NCBI RefSeq assembly: GCF_021462225.1
Contig: NC_061795.1
Location: forward strand, 50,956,880 to 51,020,879
DNA length: 64,000 bases
Direction: 5' to 3'
Source: Girardinichthys multiradiatus
Taxonomy: Eukaryota > Chordata > Actinopteri > Cyprinodontiformes > Goodeidae
Shown here piece by piece: positions 45,499 to 57,534 of the stretch; position 1 is the first letter of the stretch; the number at the start of each line of letters is the position of its first letter. A program made the translations under genes and the position numbers. Below the pieces are notes generated by a model that did not search any database, had not been told where the DNA came from, and saw only the letters and a list, made by a program, of their open reading frames with translations.

Positions 45499-46290
45499 GC
45501 AGAACCAAATGACTCATGGCCTCCCTGTCTCAGTTAAGGTCAGAGGTCATGATTTAACAATAAGAAATGCAAAAATAGCCTCCATGGGAGAGTTCCAAAC
45601 CCAGAACTATTCCTGACCTAAAAGACCACAAAGGCCCGTCTCACATTACCAAAAAGCATCTTGATGATCTTCAAGAGTTTTAGGAAAATATTCTGTGGAC
45701 ACATGAGACAAAGGGGGACATTAATGGAAGGAGTACATCTCCTTATATCTAGGGTAATACCATCACAGTATTACAGAAACAGAACATCATAGCTTCAGTC
45801 AAACATGATGGTGGTGTGATGCTCTAGGCTGCTTTGCTGCTTCAAGACCTTCAAGACAGCCTGCTGTGGTTGATAGAACCAAGAATTCTGCTCTCTGGCA
45901 GAAACTCCTGAAGGAAAATGTGCAACCATAGTTTCGATACCTTAAGCTCAAGCTCACTTGGGTTCTGCAGCAGAACAATGATCCAAAACACACCCGAAGG
46001 TCCACCTCTGAATGGCTCAAAAAACAAAACGAAGGTTGTGGAGTGGTCTAGTCAAATTCTGGACTTAAATCTGATTGAGATGCTGTAGCATAACCTTAAA
46101 CAGTCTGTTCATGCTGGAAAACCCTCCAATGTGTCTGTGTTAGAATAATTCTGCAAGCAGTTCTGCAAACATTCCTCCCAAGTGATCCTGAAGACTCATT
46201 ACCAGTTATCCCAAACAGTTGATGGCAGCCGCTGCTGCCAAGCATGGAACCGGCTATTGTTAGGTTTAGGGGGTAATTACTTAGGTTGGT
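45499..46290 (+). pseudogene. Tc1-type transposase relic
   Basis: Decayed coding sequence reads, with many stops and frameshifts, as a Tc1 transposase. Near 45500-45600 is the DNA-binding region (LMASLSQLRSEV, then SLHGRVP). HLDDLQEF is near 45655. SVKHDGG is near 45800. A second-aspartate region (ILGFCSR-type frame; FCSRTMIQNTPEG in one frame, NNDPKHT in another) is near 45965-45990. A LIEMLxHNLKQSVHA region is near 46070-46105. It starts exactly at the outer edge of the LTR element's right end. The relic is much older than the DD38E and DD36E copies. Confidence 0.8.
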
Positions 46291-49059
46291 TTGATTAGTT
46301 TATTTCCCTTAATAATTCAATTTATTATCTGAGACATGTTTGTTTTTTCCCAGGCTATTGTTCCTCAGATGTTAACATTTGTTTGATTAATTTGATAACC
46401 TGAAAGCTGACTGAAAGCAGAAGACGTCTGCAAGGAAGCAAATTCCTTAGAATTTGTAGTGTTTAATGAGCCCACCTGTAGTACAGCAGGTACCTCCAAC
46501 ATTGTTCTGGTCAACAGCAGAGACAGGTGATAAAAAACCTTGTCACTCTGCAGTCAGAACTAAAGATGTTTTTCAGGTAAGCTGAAGTAATTCATCTAAA
46601 AGTCCAGGCTGCATGGAACGCCACTGTACTGCTCAGCCATCTTAGTAAATTTAAGTGATTTGAGCTGAATATGGCAATTATTCATTTAGCAAGTGGCAAA
46701 TATGTATCAAAACCAGTCAGATGTAAAAGGAATATGAACCAATTTGTCCCAATGAAGGTTCTGAAGATGATCGTTGCTGTTGTTACTGTTTGCTCAAGCT
46801 TCACCATCAGCAGCAGCATCTTTGATGTCAAAATCTGAACAGCTCACAGCTCAGATGCAACTCAAAGGTTTCATCAGCCGCAGTGATACCAACTTGATTC
46901 TGTTCCCTTTTGTGATGTCATCACTCCAAATTCACCCAAAGCAGAATTTGTAGTTTTTTCTTCACTGCTGCTTTTTAGACTGTGTTTTTGCAAAATTGTG
47001 TAGGGGAGTCCATACATCTGTTAGTGGAAAAAAAGCCACTGGACATTAAGTGAAATGTAACTGTGCAGTGCTGTAAGTGCACTTATTCACTGGAGTGTGA
47101 TCATTTCTCAAATGCCAGCAAGCTTTGTTGATAAGCTTCAGGATCTCTCTGACCTCAGGCTCCGCGTGTTTTAGTCTGAACTTGTTCTGATCCCAGGTGG
47201 AAGTCCTCAGGATGTTGATCCTCCCAGCGCACCAACAGACACAATTTTTGGAAGTTTTTTTTGTACAAAAAGTCCTTGCATTCTGTATGTGTCAAGGTCT
47301 GAGTGGGATTAACAATGCCTTTGTTCTTGGTGTGCGCAACGAAAGAAGGGGGAGCAATCGGCTGCAACAGTGATGCGGTATCAGCAAGCAGCTGTTGAAT
47401 GAGTGACAAAGTCAAGGGCTGGTGATATGAACATGGGAAAATCCTGAAGAAGCTCCAGGGGGGGAGCCAGCAGCAGCAGTCGGAGCAAAGCCGCTTTCAT
47501 TGTTGCTGTTATGTGGACAAAAAAAGGAGGAGAAAGCAGTTTGTCCTGTTGGACAAATGAAATATTGACATTATTTAGCAGCTGGGGCTGCAGACCCTCC
47601 TTTCTCCTGGCTCATTTGGACCCTGATTTGATGAACATATGAATGAGTGTTGGTGGAGTTTAAAGGACAAGGTCAAGCAGGTGAACAAGGGGAGGGATGA
47701 AGAACAGGGTGAAGGGGTGGAAGAAAGGTAAATGAATACCAGACGGTTTGTCTCTCGAGTTAACTGAAGACTTGACCAAAGCAACCAGACCACATTGTTC
47801 CACTGATGTATTTAACACAATGCTCACTCTAGAGGAACATCTCTGTCTCTCATCAAGCTGTAACTGAAATCTGTGATGGACTCAGACGTGGAACATAATG
47901 GCTTTTAGTCAGAAATGAGGCTTTTACTCTTCCTAGATTTCATCATCTTCATAAAGCACCAAATCATCTAAAATAATTTCCTCAATGTTAGTTGCACCTG
48001 CAGCATGGTCATATGCAACATTGCAACATCTTTAAGATGATCTACAGCAGGTAAGGGAGTGTTTTCCTGAATAAGCCACCTTAACGGTTTAAGTACAAAG
48101 TCAGACAGATTTACAGAAACGTTTTCAGCTCAAACCATTCAGATTTCTTATTTCAAAGCTGGTTTGAAGTGATACCAGTTTGGTTATAGATTACTAAAGC
48201 GGGAACTGGCACCTTTTATTGCAAAGATATGTCATTCATGTGCTTTATATAAACATGCATTGCAGCAGTACCTGTGCGCAGTTTAAGGATGCTGACACTC
48301 TGGCGAAAGATAACCAATCGATGATGAAAGTAGCGTTTATTCTTGTCTGCCATGGAAACAGAACCTAACTGGAGATGCAGATTAAAGACAACTACAATGT
48401 TCTGTGTTTATGAGAGTCTGGGCTGTTTCATCAATGAGCATCTGAGGTCAATTTCAGACATTTTGGATTAATCGTCCCCACTAAACTCTTGCAGAAACAT
48501 TTAGTGTCTGAAACATCACTGATTTAAGTGGGAAGGCTGTACAGAGTGGAAATCTTTTTAACAGCTAATAAGGAATACCTGAGAAATACCACCCTGACTC
48601 TCATCTAGGTCAAGGTCTTCCTCCCACATGTCTTTGCTCTGGATCTTTTGACACTTTGTCGTCCCCCATCCAGCTGATGATATAAGGGCATCAAGAATTC
48701 GGGAGGAGATGTTTGCATCAAGAATTTCTAAGGGAGTTTGCAGAGAAACTCCCTCAGAAAGCTACTTTGTTGCAACATCAGACAGAGTATGAAGGGGAAT
48801 GTCACAAAACTCCTGCTGGTGGTTAGTGGAGACAACAATCATGCTGGAGATGTTCAAACCGAAAAGCTTCAAACTGAATGAATGCACGAGGTGAAAGTAA
48901 GAGGAAAAATATCCTAAGTGGTGCTCAAGTGGATGAGCTGTTTATCATCTCTGCAGGAGGCTGGGTGGTTTCATGTCAGAGTCTCTGGGTTGGGTTTTAA
49001 ACTTCCTGATAATCTAAATGTTCCTGGATTAATCAGTATTAATTCATTTTATTCTTGTA
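46291..49059. other. intergenic upstream of ccnd2, no gene recognised
   Basis: No coding exon or named repeat. The block at about 47440-47580 is well-balanced, purine-rich sequence with a SOX-like CATTGTT word and looks like possible conserved non-coding DNA, but no comparison could be made. Confidence 0.55.
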
Positions 49060-49357
49060 GAGATTTGAGCTCAGTATGAGGGATTGCTGCAAAGTCAACA
49101 CCAGTGACTGTCCACTGTCTCTACATGCTCATCCAGGAGGAGTGAATGCTGCAAGTCACTGACTGGATGCAATCTGCTGGGTTTCCTTAGATAGAAAAAC
49201 TTTTTATCCAATTTGAATAAATAACTGAATCTGACTGAACTGTTTAATGGTTAGGATTAATTAGAATGTATGAACCTGACTGTTGTGAAGAACCTTGAGA
49301 CGACATGTTTTGTGAATTGACGCTATATAAATAAAACTGAATTGAATTGAATTGTAC
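49060..49357 (+). mobile_element. LINE 3' UTR fragment, plus strand
   Basis: A reverse-complement copy of the 3' UTR seen at 9290-9560 and 19800-19910. It shares GGATGCAATCTGCTGGGTTT, ACTTTTTATCCAATTTGAAT, and the end CGCTATATAAATAAAACTGA, followed by an (ATTGA)n tail to 49357. It is strongly 5'-truncated. Confidence 0.85.
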
Positions 49358-52080
49358 CTTTAAAGACAAGTTGACCTGTTCTTCCTCCAGATTGTTTGGT
49401 GGTTTCAGAAGAGTGAAGATCTCACACTGAAAACATCTCATTTTTATTTCCAAGCTCCAGTTTGTGATGGTTCAGAGTTGCTTAGTTGAACACAATATTT
49501 TCCAGTAAAACTTTGCATAATGTCTGGTGTTTTTGGATCATGGATGAGTAACTTTCTGTATATTGTTGTTGTTTGGCTCATAAACACACACACACACACA
49601 CATCTGCAGCTATTCAACCACAGAGAAAAAGAGCAAAATGAGGAAATGTGGGCATTATAAGCAAATGGTTTGAAATGGCGGATAAAAACATTTTTAGGTG
49701 AGAAAATCATCGATTTGAAACAGTTTTCTTCTTTTTAAATAAAAATGTATCTGACATGTTTTCCTGAACAATGGTTGAGTTTTCTTTCTGCTCTTTATTC
49801 ACTCTGGAGTGGACAGACTCCCAGGTCAGGGCTGTGGAGAAGATCTCACCTGATGCTGGATTATTCAGAAAAAACATTTTGTTGTTGTTTTTTTTTTTTT
49901 CATTTTTAATCGTTTTAACGTTTTTAAAATGTTTCTATGAATGAAAGGCACATTTTCAACACAAACATCAACTTTTAACCTAAAAAATCTCGTTTTTAAA
50001 GATTATTTTGTATCTCTTACTTTTATGTATATCTAGTTAATTAATTTTGCAAGATGCAAATTAAACATCTTTTAACTGAGTTTTTTTTTTTTTTTTTTTT
50101 TTGAAAGAGTGTAATTGTGTAATTTTGCGAAATCTAAATTTGAATATAACAGGGCTTTTTGGTCAATTATTACTTAGTTTATCACAAATAATTCCAAAAA
50201 TTGGTTCTGGTAAATATCTTAGTTATGTAAACCTTCAAAGCTCAGATATACAATAACTCAAAGTACATCAGATGGAATCTTAAATGTTATCATTTTATTG
50301 TAATTGTCTAAATAATTAAACCAAATTCTTTTTTAGTTTATTTTATTTATTAAAATTAATAGAATAAAGCAGATAATGATCAGTAAATAACGTATTTTTG
50401 GGGTTTTTGAGCTAAAAGAATTGATTCCTCTGTAGAAGTTGCTGACTTGTTGATGCAGGATTGTTGCTTTTAGACAGCATTCTCACACACACCTGGAGAG
50501 ATTTTGTCTTCTAAAACAAGTTCATCCAGATGTTTTAGTCTTTTTAGGAACAACAAATAGACATAGTCTATTGTTGTGGAGAGAAAAACCAGAAAGCTTG
50601 CTTTAAATGCAACCGTTCTCATCCTCTTCCTTGTGAATCATTTTGTAACCAATTCACACATAAAAGATATTTATTTTAATATTTTGATTTGCTATAAATT
50701 CGTGACCAATTTCTCTCTAAATCTCTTTAGTCCATTAACTGTGTAAAACTGCAGACATTTAAACCATTTTTAAATAGCAATATTTTAGGAAAACGGATCT
50801 TTAGAGAGATTTGTGTGTTTTAGTAACAAATTGTTGTAAAAAAAATGACTTTCTTGCATGATTTTTTTGAACGGAGCTGTTTAATAACCCTCTTCGTTGC
50901 TTTTATTTCCAGAACCAGTCACACATGAGCTGCTGTCATTTCTCAACTCTTTCGGTGCACCAAATTCCCCTCCGACACGTTTCTGGTCTTGTGGAGAACC
51001 GTGTCTGCCTCAGATCCGCATGTTGGTGTCGGTAAGAGACGCCTGCTGATTGGCTGCTGCGCTGCTGATTTAAACCGTGAAAGGTGCGGAGATGCGTGAT
51101 GATGAGTCACTCTGCAAAAACTGACCAGATGTTACTTTATTTAGACATGACTTTAAATCTGCCTTTTTAAAAAAGCCGTAAAACATCCTTGAGGGACGTC
51201 ATTAATTTACCTTCCTTTCAAAGAATAATTTTATTTCGAAAAATGTCCAAAAAAATATAAAATAAATATACACGTATTCTCAGATCTCCAAATATGCATA
51301 ATAACCCATAAAGGAGAGAGTTTTTGTTTTTCGGGAATTTCTTGTTCTTGACCTGATTCAGACTGAAAGGCATGTCTGCAGCGTAGCCCCCAGTTTTCAA
51401 TCAAACTTCGGGTTTGTGGTGATCGGTTCTGTCCCAGTCCGCCTTGGGCTGAGTAATGTCTTGACTCGGTCTGGTTTCTAAAAGGCAGGATGTGTTCCGA
51501 TTTTCTTTCGGATGTGATAATTGAATACTTCCGGGGACAAGAATGCGGCGCTGCTGTTCTCACTCAGACAGAAACAATAGCAACAAAGCTTGAATTTAAG
51601 GACATGAAGCTTAAAGATGCTTAAATGGGGAATCAGATCCAGTTTGTCCAATCGAATTGGAAAAGGTTCTTCTAAGTTCTAATGTGAAATATTATTTGTT
51701 TTAAAGAACATCCTGCGGGGAATTTGTGCAGTTTTATTTAAATAAAATGCTATTTTTCATCTGTTATGATTAAGAGGATTTTTCGGTTTAAGAGTGTTTT
51801 ATGGGTGGAGGTTTAGTGGTTCTATTAATTTGCTCACTGAGAAAATAAGAAAATAAAAGCAACTCTTTCCGACCTCACCTGGTGAGGAAACGCTGGAGAT
51901 GACGAGTTAAAGGTGCGTAATTGGACATCCTGGATAGTTAGGACGCGCTGATGCTGTTGGTTGTTTGGAAGATGTTTCTCATCTGCTTCTGCTGCGCTAA
52001 AACTTTTTATTTCTACTTTTTAAACTGTCCTCTATTAGAGTCTCTAAACGTTTTCTTCTTTAGAAAGGTGCGGGGTTTTT
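49358..52080. other. intergenic upstream of ccnd2, AT-rich
   Basis: It contains a (CA)n run at 49584-49602, a T-run at 49884-49900, and a run of 22 T at 50081-50102. No exon or named repeat. From about 50900 to 51600 the composition becomes less AT-rich with more CpG, which may mark the start of the ccnd2 upstream regulatory region. Confidence 0.55.
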
Positions 52081-52084
52081 GGCA

Positions 52085-52200
52085 CTAGTAAAGAGAAAGG
52101 GAAGATAAGCAGCAAATGACCCAAGAGCGGGAATCGAACCGAGGACTCCCGCATGGAGGGTATAGACTTTGCACATGGTGGCCGCTCTCTACCAACTTTT
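52085..52200 (-). repeat. tRNA-derived SINE fragment, minus strand
   Basis: On the minus strand it reads GGTAGAGAGCGGCCACCATG, then GAGTCCTCGGTTCGATTCCC, with a perfect B box GGTTCGATTCC (52141-52131), then GCTCTTGGGTCATTTGCTGC. This is the head of a common teleost SINE that differs from the family at 6122-6477. The A-box end is truncated near 52195. It is not a tRNA gene, as no cloverleaf closes. Confidence 0.72.
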
Positions 52201-52494
52201 TTAATGGATTTCCCGATCTCCGAATGTTTTGTGAAATAAAAGTTCAGAGGAAGAGCAGTTTGAGTGAGCAGGAAAATATAAATTTTACCAATAAATATCT
52301 TTTTATTGTAGTTGGCATGAAATATCTGGCTCCATCTTTCACTCCAGTTTAAGGTCCCGACTGTTAATTCCAAGGTCCCCTGGGACCCCCATGAGGCGGG
52401 TGTCAGGTGGGCTGCAGCGGCCATCCCTGAAGGACTCACACTGACAAATGACCACGACAGTGAGAGGGAGGAGAGAGGGAGGTAAACATAAAGT

Positions 52495-53787
52495 CTGCCC
52501 AGTAACAATCGCTGCAGAGCTATTGGCTATGCAAATAGACTCGCGGGGAGGAGAAAAAAAAAAACTTAGACTGGGAAGAAAAAACTTTAAAGAGACATTT
52601 CCCCCACTTTTCTCACATGCATCCCCGTACAGGCACCGAGATTGGGATGGAAATTAACAGCTCCAAAGCTCTGAGGACTTAACAGCCCTCAGTCTTCCCC
52701 TCATGCGCTGATGTCTCGTTTCATTCAAGGCTCAGTCTTTGAAGTTGACTAAGAATGGGACAGGGATTAACATATTTACACATGCAGATTCCTTTTGTGA
52801 CTGTATGTGCAGCTAAATCATTTTTGGCAGTTATTTTTTTAATCATCTGCCCTCAGCCTGGTTTCCACCTGCTTGTTTTCCATGTAAATGACATCTAAAC
52901 TCTGAAATAATAGTGTGATTTAGAGCAGGAGCCGGTTAATATCATTCAGTGAGGCAAAGCAAACGAGTCTCATCTTTTTGTTATCTGCGGGAGAAGATAA
53001 TGCAGAAAAAAGAGAAAAAAATTCAACGCTGCTTAAATTTCCTAGAAAGCTATCTCATAAACCACAAGTTGTTCGTGTCTTCTATAAAAAAGTAACACGT
53101 AAGACCATATGTCCGTGTGTGTGTGTGAGTGGGTGGATGGGTGGTTGTGTCCTCTCCTCGCTCTCTTGCATGGTTGCAGGTTCTGCTGATGTTCACCATC
53201 CAAACACACACAGAAAATCAACCACATAGCTGCTCGTCGTTCACTTTAGTTATAAAACTGCAACAAACAATAATAGAGGATGAAATAATTGAGTCTGTGT
53301 TTCTGAATCTGTAACATTAATCTTTTTTTGTATTTTGATGCATGTGTTTATATCTTTATAAAAGTAAATTATCAAGTAAATAAAACGTGTGACGAAAGTT
53401 GAGATTGATTTGCATTTTTTGTGAGACCTTGCAGGCTGAGTCGTTTTGCTCAGTAGGACAGAAAGAAAGAGGGACAGCAGAACAGAGTTGCATCTGGTTT
53501 ATGCAGACCTAATGAAGCGAATTGCGTCAGTGGCGCACGCAGGGCAGGCTTCAAATGCGCGCAGCGGATGAGATATAGAGACGCACTGTGGAGAGAGAGG
53601 AAAAAAGTTGTTAGCAAGGAGAGGCAGGACGACTCCCGGAGCCCCTGCAGTCTCACTTTTTATGCCTCTAAAAGACTCGCCCTGCTACCTTTCGCGCTGC
53701 AACGCATGTTTTATGTGTCAGAAGGACAGATTCTACGTCTTTATTTTAGTAACTTAAGTTGAAAGATCCCCCTTCCGCCCCAAAACC
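52495..53787 (+). promoter_or_regulatory. ccnd2: ccnd2 upstream region and 5' UTR
   Basis: The 1.3 kb before the start codon contains several plausible control sites. An inverted CCAAT box (ATTGGCT, 52522-52528) joins an octamer ATGCAAAT (52529-52536). A C/EBP-ATF-like site ATTGCGTCA lies at 53521-53529. An E2F-type site TTTCGCGC lies at 53690-53697. From 53500 to 53720 the sequence is GC-richer with several CpGs. The start codon context is AAACCATGG, a good Kozak match with A at -3 and G at +4. The transcription start was not determined. Motif calls are by eye. Confidence 0.6.
53690..53697 (+). promoter_or_regulatory. candidate E2F site near ccnd2 start
   Basis: TTTCGCGC matches the consensus TTTSSCGC exactly and sits about 90 bp upstream of the ATG. 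Cyclin D-CDK4/6 acts upstream of E2F, so such a site would allow feedback. Binding is inferred from the motif only. Confidence 0.45.
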
Positions 53788-53982
53788 ATGGAGCTGCTCT
53801 GCCTCGAAATGGACACCAACATACGAGCTCGTCCCGATCCGAACCTCCTGCGTGATGACAGAGTTCTGCAGAGATTGTTAACTATCGAGGAGAGGTTTTT
53901 GCCCCAGTATTCTTATTTCAAATGCGTCCAGAAAGACATTCAGCCCTTTATGAGGAGGATGGTCGCTACGTGGATGTTGGAG
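53788..53982 (+). CDS. ccnd2: cyclin D2, exon 1
   Basis: Start of G1/S-specific cyclin D2, the regulatory subunit that binds CDK4/CDK6 in the nucleus to phosphorylate retinoblastoma proteins and promote G1 progression. Exon 1 encodes 65 residues from an ATG in good context. It has the pRb-binding LxCxE motif at residues 3-7 (LLCLE), the [10 protein letters not shown] segment, and the start of the cyclin box ([20 protein letters not shown]). It ends in phase 0 at GAG followed by [17 protein letters not shown] and the overall sequence fit D2 better than D1 or D3. Teleosts have ccnd2a and ccnd2b; which one this is cannot be decided here. The frame runs past the donor to 54027, but this is intron read-through. 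Confidence 0.96.
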
Positions 53983-55285
53983 GTACTTGTACCGACTCAC
54001 AACTCTTATTTCCGTGCTCGACTGTAAAGCCTCCCTTTGATGGTGCTTCAAACCTTCTGGGTCATGTTTGTCATGAGCTGCATATTTGACGCATCGGTCT
54101 GTGTTTTTATTGACCTAATATGTCGATCCCAGCACACTTTTCAATTTAAAGTCCGATCCTCCGGACTCCCTTCTCTGAAACAGGGTTCTGACATCTGGGG
54201 GAGTCCAGAATTTCTCCCTGTCGCTGTTTGCACGGAAGGTTGGATGATTCCTTTAATATTAGTATTACTGTAGATGACATGCATGTTTCCATGCACACGT
54301 ATGCACTCCTCCATGCAGCGCTGCCTTGTGCTGTTATCGCCATGTTGCTTTTCGCAGGAGCGCTTGTTGCCTTTTAAAATCATTTACAGAATCACACAGG
54401 CAGTAACAGCCGCTGAGCAGGTTCGGTAATATCAGAGGAGAACCTCAGGTGTCCCCTGGACACAGAAACGAGCCCACAAAGAGATGCAAACATTTAGGGC
54501 ATCTGTTTAAAATGTCGGAAGGGGCGAGGGCCTTAGCTGTTCTCTGGTGCTTTCTCGGGAATTAGGTTCGATTTGTAGAAATTGGTGGAATATTTGTGAT
54601 CAACATCTGCATGAAAACTAAGGAGAGCCTTTGAGCTTTATTTTCATGTGAATACTGTCACGATGCGACTCACAGGATATTTTTAATTAATTTTTGAAAT
54701 AATTATATCGGCTCCGCAGTGACGCACTTCGGACCGAGCAGTCCCGACTCGCGTCTTATTTTGACGTTTTAATCATATTCATCGCGAACGGATTTGGATG
54801 GGAATGGTCGGCTATGATGTGGAATCCCCCCCAGAAGATTATCGCGTGAAGAAAAAGGGTCTAAATAATTTATTTATATTTTTAAATATTTTATGAAAAC
54901 ATGACGACTGAGAAAAAAGCCAGTTTCCGTGTGCTGCGCTGTCGGGGAGTTTTTTGGCTCGGTTCATTGCGACTTGAATTCGTGTCTTGGTGATTGAATT
55001 GCGGGAATGTAGCTTTATTGACCGTATGGATCCAACATTTATTTGGCTCTTTGTAAGGAAATTGATTTGGAACCAATGCATGATGTCGCAACCGGTTTGG
55101 GTTGGGCCGAATTCTTGGCCGGGCCCCAACTATGTGTGTCACTGGAATTATATGCGCTCTTTATGTCATTATTCTTTTATTTCGTTTTAACATAAAGGTT
55201 TTCTATGCATTAAGGCTTACAGTAAAATAGGTGATGTGACTGAAAGTTCTCATCATGCTGCATGTTCTGCTGTGTCTTTATTCAG
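53983..55285 (+). other. ccnd2: ccnd2 intron 1
   Basis: 1,303 bp with donor GTACTT and acceptor TTTATTCAG, phase 0. Composition is mixed, with CpG-containing stretches near 54700-54800. Open frames on both strands (54037-54273, 54839-55190) have no domain and are treated as noise. No repeat recognised. Confidence 0.93.
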
Positions 55286-55501
55286 GTCTGCGAGGAGCAG
55301 AAGTGCGAGGAAGAAGTTTTTCCTTTGGCCATGAACTACTTGGACAGATTTTTAGCAATGGTACCAATCAAAAAGTGTAACCTGCAGCTGCTGGGAGCAG
55401 TTTGCATGTTTCTTGCTTCCAAGTTGAAAGAGACTCGTCCATTAACTGCAGAGAAGCTTTGCATCTACACAGACAACTCCATTAGACCACAAGAGCTGCT
55501 G
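55286..55501 (+). CDS. ccnd2: cyclin D2, exon 2
   Basis: Encodes residues 66-137, the core of the cyclin box, beginning [20 protein letters not shown]. Included are [14 protein letters not shown], with K111 equivalent to cyclin D1 K112 needed for CDK4 activation, and [16 protein letters not shown]. Length is 216 bp, phase 0 at both ends. The acceptor is AG at 55284-55285 and the donor GTAAGC begins at 55502. The sequence is highly conserved with vertebrate D-type cyclins and has no disruption. Confidence 0.97.
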
Positions 55502-57374
55502 GTAAGCAACAGTTGGTTCCACTTATTTCTCCAAATTTCTTTTTACTTACGCCACAATCAACTGCATTCAGACAAAAAATTGTTTATATTGTTTCTGCAT
55601 ATTTGTTTCTACTTTTTCAGTGTATTAATTTAGATATATTCTAATTTGATGTAATCTAGATAACATATTAATAAGCGACATCCTAATTTCACCAGGTCTG
55701 CGCACCTCTCTGCACACTGCACTGCTTCTTGATTTGAAGTGCATGAAAACCCGATATGCCGCAGTGTATTATTCCACAAGGGTTATTTATACTGTACAAG
55801 ACCCTACAGGCTGTCTACTGTACCCAGGCAGTCTGTAAGACGGTCTATATCGCCATCTAGTGGCAGATATTTACGCAGATCAACGAGGTCAGCTGAACTG
55901 CAGCCAAGTTGAGACTGTGTTCCTGTCAGCCAGAGAGGGACACACACACATTCAAGTGCCTTTTACAGTTTAGCTCTCCTCCCAGAATAACCAGAGATGC
56001 ATACGTTTAACATATTATGTCATCATTCACACATATTTGCATGGTTGTAGATTCTGGTCATGTATTCTGGGGAGAACTTGGATTTAATGAGGTTTGTGGG
56101 TCCAGCTTGTTGGTGAGGACACGTTGGCCCATTAACATCTGTCTTCAATGGGACACGTTAAGTAATTAGCTCAGTTTCATATCTAATACGGGTTTCCAAA
56201 CTGCTCTGTGGTGCTACATAAACATTCCTGGGGAGACACTAAAGCCAATCCCACCCATATTGTGAAAGACGAGGCTAATGGTTGTGGGCCTGCTGCGCTG
56301 CCTGACTCTGTCCGCTGCAGGCTGTTCAATTTCCTCAGGAGCTGCTTTTGGTTTTGCTGGTTTCTGATAATTTTCTGAAATGTTTTATAGTGTCACATTT
56401 AATCTGTTTTTGTCTTCATTTAATATTGGTCTTTAAATGTGTTATAATGTGCATTGAAATGGAGCTGCAGCCTGATCCAAAACAGCACAGAATTCTGCCC
56501 TTGTTCTTAAGGTAAAGGCAGTCCTCAGTCCTTGAACTGATTGGTGAGGCCTCCGCTCTGGGTTTCTGTATAAGGCAGCAGTTTGGCTGACATGCACATA
56601 CAGGAAGCAAGAGATCAGCTGCTCAGGGCATGTGATCATTTTTGGTGCTCATCTTTAGTAACTATTTCTTGTAAAGGAACCAGAATCTTGCAAAGAAGGT
56701 GTGACCAGAGGAAGGCAGAAGCAGAAGGAAGTGGGTGCCTGCCTGCCTCTCTGTCAGCATAGAGTATATGTTGCAAGTATTCTTAGAGGCTTTTGAGAGA
56801 ATTCTGGTTTTTATTTGCATTGTTAAAGATGAAAATACATTATTTCGTCAGTTTAAATGTTCCTCCCCCACACACACACACACACATAAGTCACCATAAA
56901 GATCCAGATTGCAAAGGTTTTAAGATCTGTGTTAATGGGACAGCATCCTGCAGGGAGTTATACGTCATCATTTTAAACATTCTTACTATAAGAGATTGAA
57001 GAAAAATTCTAGTTTGGTTTTACCAAAGAAATTCATCGTTCACACTCATCCCACTGCACACTCACACAGCGGAACCTCTGACAGGCCTCTTTAGGAAAGT
57101 CCCAGGATGCCAGACAGACAGGCGAGATGGAGACAGTGGTGTGAGGTCACCTGGCTTAGTGGCACTGCTGGTGTTTGGCTGATCCAGCCCCAGCCAATCA
57201 AAGGCTGTCTTAAAGGCAACAATGTTTAACCTCTACATGTTCGCCACTGCTCTGGGTCAGACTCCGAAGCCTTGCAGTTATCTGTAGCAGGTTTGAGAAC
57301 ATGTATAGAACTTTTTCTGTCACCAGATCTATTCTCAATCATTTCTATCTGCTCTCTTCGCCCTCCCACTGCAG
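55502..57374 (+). other. ccnd2: ccnd2 intron 2
   Basis: 1,873 bp between donor GTAAGC and acceptor CCCACTGCAG. It contains a strong CTCF-type motif at 55851-55865 (listed separately) and a short (CA)n run at 56870-56886. No transposable element is recognised in it. Confidence 0.94.
55851..55865 (-). promoter_or_regulatory. candidate CTCF-binding site in ccnd2 intron 2
   Basis: The minus strand reads TGCCACTAGATGGCG, which contains CCACTAGATGGC, an exact fit to the CTCF core CCASYAGRKGGC. CTCF marks insulators and loop anchors in vertebrates. Occupancy is inferred from the motif only. Confidence 0.6.
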
Positions 57375-57534
57375 GAATGGGAACTGGTGGTTTTGGGGAA
57401 GTTGAAGTGGAACTTGGCCGCAGTAACGCCAAACGACTTCATTGAGCACATTGTGAGGAGGCTGCCACTGCCTGAGGATAAGCTGGCACTTATACGGAAG
57501 CATGTCCAGACCTTCATTGCCCTTTGTGCCACAG
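57375..57534 (+). CDS. ccnd2: cyclin D2, exon 3
   Basis: Encodes residues 138-190 plus the first base of the next codon, starting [19 protein letters not shown] and ending FIALCAT. E140 corresponds to cyclin D1 E141 in the CDK interface. This exon closes the first cyclin fold and enters the C-terminal fold. It is 160 bp long and ends in phase 1 at ACAG followed by GTATGA, as in other vertebrate cyclin D genes, where the next exon completes an aspartate codon. The remaining C-terminal domain and the degradation-linked threonine region are on exons 4-5, which were not found in this window. Confidence 0.96.

Noticed and set aside
52085..52200. Possible tRNA gene with a perfect B box
   Set aside because: Acceptor and anticodon stems do not close, and the sequence continues as the body of a known-style tRNA-derived SINE.
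53788..54027. 79-codon open frame read as a short single-exon cyclin-like gene
   Set aside because: The last 14 codons run past a canonical GT donor at 53983. Splicing to 55286 keeps the frame and gives a standard cyclin D2, so the rest is intron read-through.
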